Positions 56,938 through 64,000 of a DNA stretch of 64,000 nt are shown piece by piece. Position 1 is the first letter of the stretch. The number at the start of each line of letters is the position of its first letter. This DNA comes from CANKHA01 sp963731585. GTDB lineage: Bacteria > Pseudomonadota > Alphaproteobacteria > Rhizobiales > Xanthobacteraceae. The DNA is taken from NCBI GenBank assembly GCA_963731585.1, contig CAVSWC010000013.1, forward strand, positions 1 through 64,000. The letters are read 5' to 3'. Both the position numbers and the translations under genes were made by a program. The notes beneath the pieces are model-generated. The model saw only the letters and a list, made by a program, of their open reading frames with translations, had not been told where the DNA came from and searched no databases.

Positions 56938-58053
56938 CTATTCGGCTGCCTGGACTTTGGCGCTCCCACGAGAGATCGCGCCATTCACCAGCGGCAGCAC
57001 CTTTTCCGCAAGCAGAATCATGGAGCGGCGACCGAGGTCGCGGTCGAGCCAGTCCTTGCCGGCGTAGAGCAGGGTGCCGAAGTCGCCGACCTCCTCGCGG
57101 AAGGCGAGGAGTTGGTCGGCTACCTTCTGCGGTGAGCCGTGGATGATGAGCTCGTTGCATACCCTGTCGGTCGTTACCGCCTCGTCGGGCATGTCGCGGC
57201 TGGTCTTGAAGAGTTCGGCGCGGCCGTTCTTCTTCAGCTTGGTGACGAGCGAATTGTAATAGTAGCGATAGGGACTGTTGGGCGCCGTGGCGTAGGCCTC
57301 CGCCGTCCTGTCGTCGTCGGCGACGAAAATACTTTTCGCCACCCGCCAGTTGGCCGCATCTGCGGGCCGGCCGGCGCGCTGGCAGCCTTCCACGTATTTG
57401 GGCCAGTGGCTCTTGACCCAGACCGGCATCAAAAAGTTTGCGGAGATCGGCTCCCACCCGCGCGCCGCCGCCTCGGTTACGCCCTTCGAGAACGGCGCGA
57501 CCGCCGTGACAACGATCGGCGGATGCGGGCGCTGCAAGGGCTTCGGCAAAAAGCCCTGGCCGATGTCGGTCATCATCGTGCGCTCGGTCGAGATCGTCCA
57601 ATACTTGCCCTTGAGGTTGTAGGGCGGCTCGCCGGCCCAGATGGCGAGCACCTGGTTGATGGCTTCCAGAAACATTTCGTTGCGGTTGGCATCGAGATTG
57701 CCGAACACCTCCGCGTCCGAGAGCAGGCCACCGGGACTGATGCCGAAGATAAATCGGCCCTCAAGCAGGTGGTCGAGCATGGCGATCTCGGCGGCGATAC
57801 GCGCCGGGTGGCTGTTCGGCATGTTGACGGTGCCGGTGCCGAGCTTGATGTTCTTGGTGGCTTCAGCCAGCGACGCGATGAACATGGCGCAGGAGGTGAT
57901 GTTCTCGGCCTGGTCGGTGGAGTGCTCGCCCACGTAGCCTTCGACGAAGCCGAGCTCGTCGGCAAGCAGGAAGGCCTCGCGATCCTCCCGAAGGCATTGC
58001 CGCCAGTCCTTGCCGAGAGCATGGATCGGCATCGTGAAAAAGCCGAGCTTCAT
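56938..58053 (-). CDS. LLM-class flavin-dependent monooxygenase
   Basis: 371-residue bacterial-luciferase-like oxidoreductase. MKLGFFTMPIHALGKDWRQC; VGEHSTDQAENITSCAMFIASLAEAT; LGTGTVNMPNSHPARIAAEIAMLDHL; GRFIFGISPGGLLSDAEVFG. It oxidises its substrate with reduced FMN and O2; the flavin reductase at 61.6 kb can supply FMNH2. Intact. Start 58,053 by homology; ATG 58,083 is an alternative. Divergent from the first Gfo/Idh/MocA gene, with a 197-bp promoter region between. Confidence 0.9.
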   Translation of the reverse strand: MKLGFFTMPIHALGKDWRQCLREDREAFLLADELGFVEGYVGEHSTDQAENITSCAMFIASLAEATKNIKLGTGTVNMPNSHPARIAAEIAMLDHLLEGRFIFGISPGGLLSDAEVFGNLDANRNEMFLEAINQVLAIWAGEPPYNLKGKYWTISTERTMMTDIGQGFLPKPLQRPHPPIVVTAVAPFSKGVTEAAARGWEPISANFLMPVWVKSHWPKYVEGCQRAGRPADAANWRVAKSIFVADDDRTAEAYATAPNSPYRYYYNSLVTKLKKNGRAELFKTSRDMPDEAVTTDRVCNELIIHGSPQKVADQLLAFREEVGDFGTLLYAGKDWLDRDLGRRSMILLAEKVLPLVNGAISRGSAKVQAAE

Positions 58054-58250
58054 TGCTGAGATCCGTGATCGAGATACCGTCATGCTAAGGACCAGTCCGG
58101 CCTCCTTGAAATAATTTATTCTGTCGCAAGGCATCGGGTTTGGTGATGACCGGCGAGGGCTATAGTAATGAAGGGCATCACAAAAGACGATTTGCGCCGC
58201 AAGAAAGCCTTGAGGCATTCTCCGGCCTGCAATAGAGGTGCGGAAAGCTC

Positions 58251-59339
58251 ATGAAGCAGGTCGAAGCGGCGGTTATCGGAACCGGATGGTGCGGCGGCAT
58301 CCGGGCGGAGACGCTCTCGCGTTCTGCGCTCGTCGACAAGCTGCATATCTGCGAGATCCGTCCCGACCGCTTGGCTGAGGTGAAAGCGCTGACCAGCCCC
58401 GCAAGCGCCACCCTCGATTATCAAGACATCATCCGCAACCCCGACATCTCCGTCGTCTACATCTCGACCACGCCCGAATCGAACCATTACCCGATCGCGC
58501 GCGACTGCCTGAAGGCCGGCAAGCACGTGCTGCTCGAGAAGCCGATCGCGCTCGAGCTGTCGGAAGCGGACGAGTTGATCACGCTGGCCCGGCGCGGCAA
58601 CCTCAAATTCACGATCGGCTATTCGCAGCGCTTCAATCCGAAATTCGCATACGCCAAGAAGCAGATCTCCGACGGCACCCTCGGCAATGTTGTGTCCGTG
58701 ATGGTTAGTCGGCATCTCTCCCGCGCCCTCGGCAAGAAGATCGGCGCGCGCGGAAAGCTCTCGCCGGTGGTCATGGAATCGACCCACGATCTCGATTTCG
58801 TGTTCTGGCTGCTGGAGCCGGCGAAGCCCGTGCGCGTCTATTCACAGGGCGCTTATGGGATCATGCAGAGCGTCAACGGCTCCTTCGACTGCATGTGGAC
58901 GACGGTCAATATGGACAACGGGGCGCTGGTGGTGATCGGCGGGGGCTGGAACCTGCCCCCAAGCTATCCGAATTTTTGCGCGACCTGGCTCGAGATCACC
59001 GGCACCGAAGGCGCGCTCATTCTCGACGACACCCACCGGGACAACTGGCTCAATACGGTGTCGCGGGGCACGGAATATCCGATGTCGACGATGCCGGGTG
59101 AACAGGTGGGTCACGTCTTCGCCGGCCAGATGGGCCCAGAGACCATCCACTTCCTCGAATCCTGTATGCTCGACCGTCCCCCCATGGTTGCTGCGGAGCA
59201 CGCCCGCATGGTGATGGCGACGTACCTGGCCGCCGACCTGTCGGCCGACACCAACGAGCCGGTCGAGTTGCCGCTCTCCAACGCGGCGATGGCGGCGATC
59301 CACGACATGAGGGGAGGCCAGCGTGCGAAAGTCAGCTAA
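58251..59339 (+). CDS. Gfo/Idh/MocA-family oxidoreductase 1
   Basis: 362 residues, intact NAD(P)-dependent dehydrogenase. VEAAVIGTGWCGGIRAETLS (Rossmann), VLLEKPIALELSEADELI (EKP motif), GYSQRFNPKFAYAKKQI, and the catalytic His in ESTHDLDFVFWLL. C-terminal NEPVELPLSNAAM. Substrates in the family are cyclic polyols, sugars and sugar acids. Overlaps the next paralogue by 17 nt. Confidence 0.9.
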   Translation: MKQVEAAVIGTGWCGGIRAETLSRSALVDKLHICEIRPDRLAEVKALTSPASATLDYQDIIRNPDISVVYISTTPESNHYPIARDCLKAGKHVLLEKPIALELSEADELITLARRGNLKFTIGYSQRFNPKFAYAKKQISDGTLGNVVSVMVSRHLSRALGKKIGARGKLSPVVMESTHDLDFVFWLLEPAKPVRVYSQGAYGIMQSVNGSFDCMWTTVNMDNGALVVIGGGWNLPPSYPNFCATWLEITGTEGALILDDTHRDNWLNTVSRGTEYPMSTMPGEQVGHVFAGQMGPETIHFLESCMLDRPPMVAAEHARMVMATYLAADLSADTNEPVELPLSNAAMAAIHDMRGGQRAKVS

Positions 59340-60457
59340 GGGCATCGGCCTTGCCATTGTCGGCGGCAGGGCGCGTCGGCCTGATCCGGGGCGAGGTGGC
59401 GGCTCGCCACCCGGCCGTCGAGTGGATTGGCGTCGCGGAGAAGAACCCGGAGCGCGGCAAGTTCGTCGCTGAACGGATCGGGGCCGACTTCGTCACGACC
59501 GACCATCGCGAGCTGCTGCGGCGCCCCGAGGTGACGGCGTCGATCATCGCCACTGACGAGCACCTGCATGTCGATCCGATCATGGCGAGCGTCGAAAGGC
59601 GCATTCCGATGCTGATCGAGAAGCCGCTCGCCACCGATCTCGGCGAGTCGGCCCGCATGCTCAAGGCCATCGAGGATGCCAAGCTCGATGCGGTCGTCGG
59701 TTACACGCAGCGCTTCCGGCGCAAGTGGCTCGCGGGCAAGGAGAAGGTGCGCACCGGCGCGCTCGGTGACGTGACGCTCGTCACCTCGCGGGCGTTCATG
59801 AACCGGCTCGTGGCCATCGACAACTACAAGCGCACGGACAAGCCCGCGACGATCTCGCCCATGGTGATCTCGGGCACGCACGCGCTCGACATCGTCATGT
59901 GGTACATGGAGGCAAAGAAGCCGGTCGAGGTCTACGCGCGCTCCATCGACAAGGTGCTCGGGCCGGCCTGGAAGGGCATCGATGCGACCGCTGGCATGAT
60001 CATGTTTTCGGACGGCAGCATCTACCACCTCACCATTTCATGGGCGTTGCCGGTAGCGTGGCCGGGCGCGGTCTACAGCCTCGAGGTTGCGATCAACGGC
60101 ACCGACGGTGTCCTCACGATCGACGACACGCACCGCGACATGGTGCTGGCGGTGTCGCAGCCGCAGGCAGAGGGCTACGCGCCCGACAAGAGCCGGCTTG
60201 TCGATTTTCTTGGCAGCTATCCGCCGGGCGACATTGCGCTCGGCGAGTTGCGGGGTCCCATGCGCGAGGAAACGGATTCGTGGCTCGGCCGGGTCTCGAT
60301 GGGATTACCCACGCAGGCCGCCACCGCCGCCGAGGCGCACCGCAACCTCATGCTCACCAAGGCACTCGACCTGTCGGCGAAGCGTAAACAGCCGGTCGCG
60401 CTGCCGCTCGAGCCGGAACAGGAACAGGAGATGGTGCGCGAACTGGCGCTCGCCTGA
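59323..60457 (+). CDS. Gfo/Idh/MocA-family oxidoreductase 2, one frameshift
   Basis: GTG 59,323 after GAGGGGAGG; reads RKSAKGIGLAIVGG then, after an extra base near 59,371, GRVGLIRGEVAARHPAVEW. EKP motif in IPMLIEKPLATDLGESAR, GYTQRFRRKWLAGKEKVRTG, His in SGTHALDIVMWYMEA. C-terminus KRKQPVALPLEPEQEQ. ~378 residues. Paralogous to gene 1 and translationally coupled to it; the pair may act as successive dehydrogenases or as heterodimer. Confidence 0.88.
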
Positions 60458-60486
60458 GTTCAACGATAAAGCCTGAACGGACTCGC

Positions 60487-61434
60487 TTAGGCAGGCACCG
60501 CCGGCTCCTCAATGTGAGCCCAGCGCTGGTTCAGCCGGACCGCCTCTTCATGCAGCATCTGGAGAAAAGCTTCCGCCCCTGCCGACATCGGGCGCCGGGA
60601 CGGCTCGATGAGCACCAGGTCGAGGTCGAACGGGGGATCGACGACCGGATTGATCGTGAACAGGCGAGGCTCGCTGTCATCCGCCATCATCAGGCCCGGC
60701 AATACAGTCATCCAGTCCGTGCGCGAAACGAAATCCAGGGTACCGAGCATGGCATCCAGTTCGAGCAGGCGCTCCACCCGAACGCCGTTCGATGCGAAAT
60801 AGGTCTCCAGCAGACGGCGCCGCGTATTCATTTGCCCGGGGACGACAAGCTTCAATGGCCCCAGGTCCGAGAGCCGCAGGGGCGCCAGTTGGACCAATCC
60901 AGAGTGAGGGCTCGAGACCAGAAGTTCGGGTGTCCGCAGGAACAGGCGGCTCTTCAGGCCGGAACCGCCGGAGAAGGCGGGGACGATGGCGAAGTCGAGC
61001 TCGTTCGCCTGAACGCGCTGCGTGAGCACGGCGCTGTATCCCTCGACAACCCGAACAACCAGATTGGGATGGGCATCGATGAACCTGGCGAGGACCGGCG
61101 CAAGCGCGCACCGGGTCATGGTTGGCATGAGGCCGACCACGATCTCTCCATCGAGGCCTGTCGCGAAGCTGCGGACGGCGCGGTCTGCCGCCTCATGCGC
61201 GCGCAGCACGTCGATGCAGCGCCGATAATAGCCATCCCCTGCCGGGGTGGGCACGACCCGTGCCTTGTCCCTGGAGAACAGTTTGACCCCGAAGGTCTCC
61301 TCGAGCTTGCGGATGTGCTGTGACACACCCGATTGCGTCGCATTCTCGCGAACGGCGGCCGCCGTGAATGATCGCTCCTCGTAAGCTGCGATGAACAAGC
61401 GGATATCGCGCAGGCTGCCAGACATCGATGTCAT
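60487..61434 (-). CDS. LysR-family transcriptional regulator
   Basis: 315 residues. Winged HTH SLRDIRLFIAAYEERSFTAA, ENATQSGVSQHIRKLEETFGV, and effector domain starting GLMPTMTRCALAPVLARF. Divergent from the flavin reductase; the LysR-type operator lies between. Convergent with Gfo/Idh/MocA 2. Probably controls the flavin reductase and Gfo/Idh/MocA 3 and perhaps the wider cluster in response to the substrate. Confidence 0.9.
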   Translation of the reverse strand: MTSMSGSLRDIRLFIAAYEERSFTAAAVRENATQSGVSQHIRKLEETFGVKLFSRDKARVVPTPAGDGYYRRCIDVLRAHEAADRAVRSFATGLDGEIVVGLMPTMTRCALAPVLARFIDAHPNLVVRVVEGYSAVLTQRVQANELDFAIVPAFSGGSGLKSRLFLRTPELLVSSPHSGLVQLAPLRLSDLGPLKLVVPGQMNTRRRLLETYFASNGVRVERLLELDAMLGTLDFVSRTDWMTVLPGLMMADDSEPRLFTINPVVDPPFDLDLVLIEPSRRPMSAGAEAFLQMLHEEAVRLNQRWAHIEEPAVPA

Positions 61435-61463
61435 CCGAAAAACTGATGCATATTAGCAGATCA

Positions 61464-61480
61464 TATTATTTCGAGTAATA
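61464..61480. promoter_or_regulatory. Candidate LysR operator
   Basis: TATTA-TTTCGAG-TAATA is a perfect 5-bp dyad with a 7-nt spacer and includes a T-N11-A core. It lies 30 nt upstream of the LysR start and 87 nt before the flavin reductase, the usual place for autoregulation. Confidence 0.55.
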
Positions 61481-61566
61481 CAACGAAGCCCTATAGCCTC
61501 GGCACTGCATCCGCCCATCGCGCTGCGAGATCGGATTATTCCAAGGAAAGCAGGGAGGTACATGAG

Positions 61567-62097
61567 GTGCACAGCATCTCCTTGGAGCAGGACGCGATCG
61601 ACCAGCGGCATCTGCGCCATGCGCTGGGCCGGTTCGCGACGGGCGTCACCGTCATCACCACGCGCACCCGGGACGGCAAGCTCGCAGCCTTGACCGCCAA
61701 TTCGTTCTCGGCGGTTTCGCTCGACCCGCCTTTGGTGCTGTGGAGCTTGCGGCGGAATGCCGAATCCCTGCCGAGCTTTCTGAATTCTGGCTATTTCGCC
61801 GTAAACGTATTGGCGGCTGACCAGTGTGATCTGTCCCGCCATTTCGCAATGCGCGGGGAAAACAAGTTCGTGGATCTCGCCTATGCCACTGGCCTCGGAG
61901 GGTGCCCGCTGCTTTCTGATATTCTCGCCAGCTTCCAATGCAGCACGGAAAATACCGTCGTGGGCGGCGACCACATCATTTTCATCGGGCGGGTTCGCCG
62001 AGCGACGTACCGGGACGGCGAGCCGTTGATCTTCAGCGCCGGTCAGTATTGCACCCACACGCTGCCCGGCGGCGCTGACAACGGTAGGGTTGATTAG
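61567..62097 (+). CDS. Flavin reductase family protein
   Basis: 176-residue FMN/NAD(P)H reductase of the HpaC type. LGRFATGVTVITTRTRDGKLAALTANSFSAVSLDPPLVLWSL and GGDHIIFIGRVRRATYRDGEPLIFSAGQY are the family signatures. GTG 61,567 after GGAGG. Supplies reduced flavin for a two-component monooxygenase, here most likely the LLM enzyme at 57-58 kb. Intact. Confidence 0.9.
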   Translation: MHSISLEQDAIDQRHLRHALGRFATGVTVITTRTRDGKLAALTANSFSAVSLDPPLVLWSLRRNAESLPSFLNSGYFAVNVLAADQCDLSRHFAMRGENKFVDLAYATGLGGCPLLSDILASFQCSTENTVVGGDHIIFIGRVRRATYRDGEPLIFSAGQYCTHTLPGGADNGRVD

Positions 62098-62148
62098 GGA
62101 ACGGCGCCGTCCCGCCGTTGGCTCTGCCGGCAATCAGGAGAGAACACG

Positions 62149-63162
62149 ATGATCCGCGCGGCAATCGCCGGGCTCGGCTGGTGGGGGAAGCACATGGTCC
62201 GGCGCATGCAGGACTCCGATGCCCTGCGCATCGTCACTGCGATCGAGACAAACCAGGCGCACGAGAGCTTCGCCATTGAACAGGGCTTGCGCTTTACGAC
62301 GGATTTCGCGGCGCCATTGAGCGACCCGGAGATCGACGCCATCATCCTGTGCACGCCCCATTCCATGCACACCGAGCAGGTGCTGGCAGTCGCTGCCGCG
62401 CGCAAGCATGTCTTCTGCGAGAAACCGCTGGCTTTGAAGCGCAGCGACGCGGAGCGCTCGGTGCGGGCATGCCGCGAGGCAGGAGTCGTGCTTGGCATCG
62501 GTCACGAGCGGCGCTTCGAGCCGGCCATCGGGGAGGTCCGGCGTTTGATCCGTGAGGGTGCGCTCGGCACGATCATGCACGCGGAGGGCCATTTCAGCCA
62601 CGACAAGCTCGCCAATGTTCCGGAGGGGGACTGGCGCGCCTCGCCGAAGGATGCGCCCGCGGCCGGCATGACGGCCATGGGCATTCATCTCACCGACCTG
62701 TTCGTCGAGCTTCTGGGTCCGATCTCGGAGGTGTTCGCCGCGACCACCAGCCGGGTGGCCTTTAGACAGACCGGCGATGTGATCTCGGCGCATGTGCGCT
62801 TTGCATCCGGCGCGACCGGCTATGTCAACGCGATCCTGGTGACGCCGCTGTACATCAAATTCATTGTCTTCGGCTCCGACGCTTGGGTCGAGGTTCGCAA
62901 CCACACGCATCCGGATACGCCGGGACCGACAACCCTGACCGTGCATTACAAGGATGGACGTGCCGAAAGCCGCGATTACGAGTGGACCGATACCGTCAAG
63001 GCCAATCTCGAGAGCTTTGCCCGGGCCATCGAGGGCAAAGGCGCCTACATCTTCACGGACGAGCAGAAGGTCGCAAACATCGCCGTGCTTGAGGCGATCT
63101 GCCGATCGGCCGCGACCAACGCAGCCGTGGCCGTTGAACCAGTCGCCCTGGAGCGGACATGA
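62149..63162 (+). CDS. Gfo/Idh/MocA-family oxidoreductase 3
   Basis: 337 residues, intact. MIRAAIAGLGWWGKHMVRRM; CTPHSMHTEQV; VFCEKPLALKRSDAERSVRAC; GHERRFEPAIGEVRRLI; catalytic His in MGIHLTDLFVELL. Less similar to 1 and 2 than they are to each other. Follows the flavin reductase by 51 nt, same strand. Confidence 0.9.
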   Translation: MIRAAIAGLGWWGKHMVRRMQDSDALRIVTAIETNQAHESFAIEQGLRFTTDFAAPLSDPEIDAIILCTPHSMHTEQVLAVAAARKHVFCEKPLALKRSDAERSVRACREAGVVLGIGHERRFEPAIGEVRRLIREGALGTIMHAEGHFSHDKLANVPEGDWRASPKDAPAAGMTAMGIHLTDLFVELLGPISEVFAATTSRVAFRQTGDVISAHVRFASGATGYVNAILVTPLYIKFIVFGSDAWVEVRNHTHPDTPGPTTLTVHYKDGRAESRDYEWTDTVKANLESFARAIEGKGAYIFTDEQKVANIAVLEAICRSAATNAAVAVEPVALERT

Positions 63163-63556
63163 TGCGACTCAGGACCCACCGTTCATTAGACAAAGATGCA
63201 CCTCTCGCCCCGCGAGAAGTTAGCGCCACGGTGCTGGCCCTTTTCCGCTTTTTCCTTGCGCAGTCCGTTTTGTATTGCCCTGCTTCGGGTGAGGCGTATT
63301 CAACTCACCATGAGGTTTGGATTTTTTGGGTTGTTTCTGGTTCTCATGGCTTGCGCCAGGACCACCCTCGAGATTTTCCGCAACAAATTTCTTCGGCATG
63401 ATCGGTACCTTCAAGAGGACGGAGCGCCACCCCTAGGTAAGTGCTCGGGAGAGGAAGAGTTCCTGCGATGGTGCTACTCGGCAAGAGAATGCCGCCATTA
63501 CGGGGGGAGAATAGGGCTATAGAACTTGCGTCGAAGCAATTTAGTGGAGGCCCGAG
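63163..63556. other. Intergenic region, no gene supported
   Basis: 394 bp. One open frame from 63,310 to 63,522 would give 70 residues with a lipoprotein-like start (MRFGFFGLFLVLMACA), but there is no ribosome binding site. Otherwise nothing recognised. GGAGG at 63,546-63,550 belongs to the next gene. Confidence 0.4.
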
Positions 63557-64000
63557 GTGTTGATACTCACGAACGAGGACGCAGCCCAAGTCCTCACCAT
63601 GCGGGAGACGATTGCCACGCTTGAACAGCTTTACGACGATCTTGGACGCGGCAGCGCCATCTACCGGGGACGTACCGATCTGTTCATTCCAACCAGCGGG
63701 GGGAACGACGATGCTCCCTGCGCTTATCAACTGAAAACGCTGGATGGCGCAGTGCCGAGGTGGAACGTCGGCTCGATCCGGGTGACGTCGGACGTTGTAA
63801 CCTTCCCGGAAGTAGCCGGTCAGCGGCGGCGCGTTAAAATTCCCACGGCAAAAGGCAAGCGATACACCGGACTGGTCCTGCTGTTCGACAGTGCAACCGG
63901 CGAGCTCAAGTCAATATTGCAGGACGGCATGCTTCAGCAATTCGCCGTGGGGGCGATAAACGCGATCGGAGCGAAGTATCTGGCGCGGGAAGATGCCGCG
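63557..64000 (+). CDS. Ornithine cyclodeaminase / mu-crystallin family protein, 3'-truncated by window end
   Basis: The first 148 codons are visible: LILTNEDAAQVLTMRETIATLEQLYDDLGRG is the family N-terminus, followed by LKTLDGAVPRWNVGSIRVTSDV, a conserved Lys in RRRVKIPTAKGKRYTGLVLLFDSATGELKSILQDG and the start of the NAD-binding domain (QFAVGAINAIGAKYLARED). The family includes ornithine cyclodeaminase, ketimine reductases and other imine or amino-acid dehydrogenases. GTG 63,557 after GGAGG. Open to the end of the window. Confidence 0.87.
   Translation, partial: MLILTNEDAAQVLTMRETIATLEQLYDDLGRGSAIYRGRTDLFIPTSGGNDDAPCAYQLKTLDGAVPRWNVGSIRVTSDVVTFPEVAGQRRRVKIPTAKGKRYTGLVLLFDSATGELKSILQDGMLQQFAVGAINAIGAKYLAREDAA

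Noticed and set aside
63310..63522. 70-residue lipoprotein-like open frame
   Set aside because: No ribosome binding site or homology I can recognise; kept only as a remark.

Overview
The window looks like two unrelated genomic blocks joined at about 25.36-25.42 kb. Bases 1 to about 25,360 are visibly very GC-rich. They carry a chromosomal housekeeping neighbourhood typical of a deep-branching actinobacterium, probably Thermoleophilia/Solirubrobacterales: rpsB-tsf-pyrH-frr-uppS-cdsA, dxr-rseP, ispG, proS, pgsA, a GarA-like FHA / FtsR-like MerR pair, apt and nadE. Several genes have TANNNT -10 boxes 6-7 nt before the start codon, which fits leaderless actinobacterial transcription. From about 25,380 to 64,000 base composition is lower in GC and the content is that of an alphaproteobacterium, probably Rhizobiales/Bradyrhizobium-like: Bug/TctC binding proteins, tctABC, LVIVD-repeat proteins, Gfo/Idh/MocA dehydrogenases and REP-like palindromes. 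The join cuts nadE inside its N-terminal amidase domain, so assembly or library chimerism is the simplest reading.

Left block: (i) tail of an RluA-type pseudouridine synthase, a terminator, then translation, nucleotide, isoprenoid and phospholipid genes, several with ATGA overlaps; (ii) a GAF-GGDEF protein, dxr, rseP, an acyl-CoA synthetase, dodecin, an FAD oxidase and ispG; (iii) a convergent membrane GGDEF/HD-GYP protein; (iv) proS, pgsA, a small RsiG-like protein, FHA and MerR regulators, apt, an SRPBCC protein, an alkyl-DHAP-synthase-like oxidase, a membrane-anchored sigma-HTH protein, a hotdog thioesterase and truncated nadE. A GGDEF synthase, a GGDEF/HD-GYP protein and an RsiG-like anti-sigma candidate with a near-complete c-di-GMP signature lie within 14 kb, which suggests c-di-GMP control of a WhiG-type sigma factor.

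Right block: a large catabolic and transport region. Bases 25.4-32.6 kb are a worn area with an aspartate-racemase-superfamily protein, a broken TctC, a TauD dioxygenase plus an inverted TauD remnant, a hydrolase remnant, a DUF72 protein, two intact TctC proteins and a HCCA-isomerase-like protein. Bases 32.8-45.5 kb hold two LVIVD-repeat paralogues, an atypical SDR, tctABC, a TPP enzyme, an amidohydrolase, two 2-hydroxyacid dehydrogenases and a fumarylacetoacetate-hydrolase-family enzyme. Bases 45.9-51.3 kb are an ABC importer (two tandem binding proteins, fused permease, ATPase). Bases 51.4-64 kb hold tandem ACMSD-like amidohydrolases, two DapA-like lyases, a carboxymuconolactone-decarboxylase-family protein, an NTF2-like protein, an LLM monooxygenase, three Gfo/Idh/MocA dehydrogenases, LysR, a flavin reductase and the start of an ornithine-cyclodeaminase-family gene. 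Together they read as uptake and multi-step degradation of an organic acid or cyclic compound that I cannot name.

Single-base frameshifts break many genes in both blocks, including essential ones such as rpsB, tsf, dxr, ispG and proS, while homology continues seamlessly in the next frame. I read these mainly as sequencing errors, annotate each gene over its full homologous span and note the shifts. Frameshift positions are approximate.
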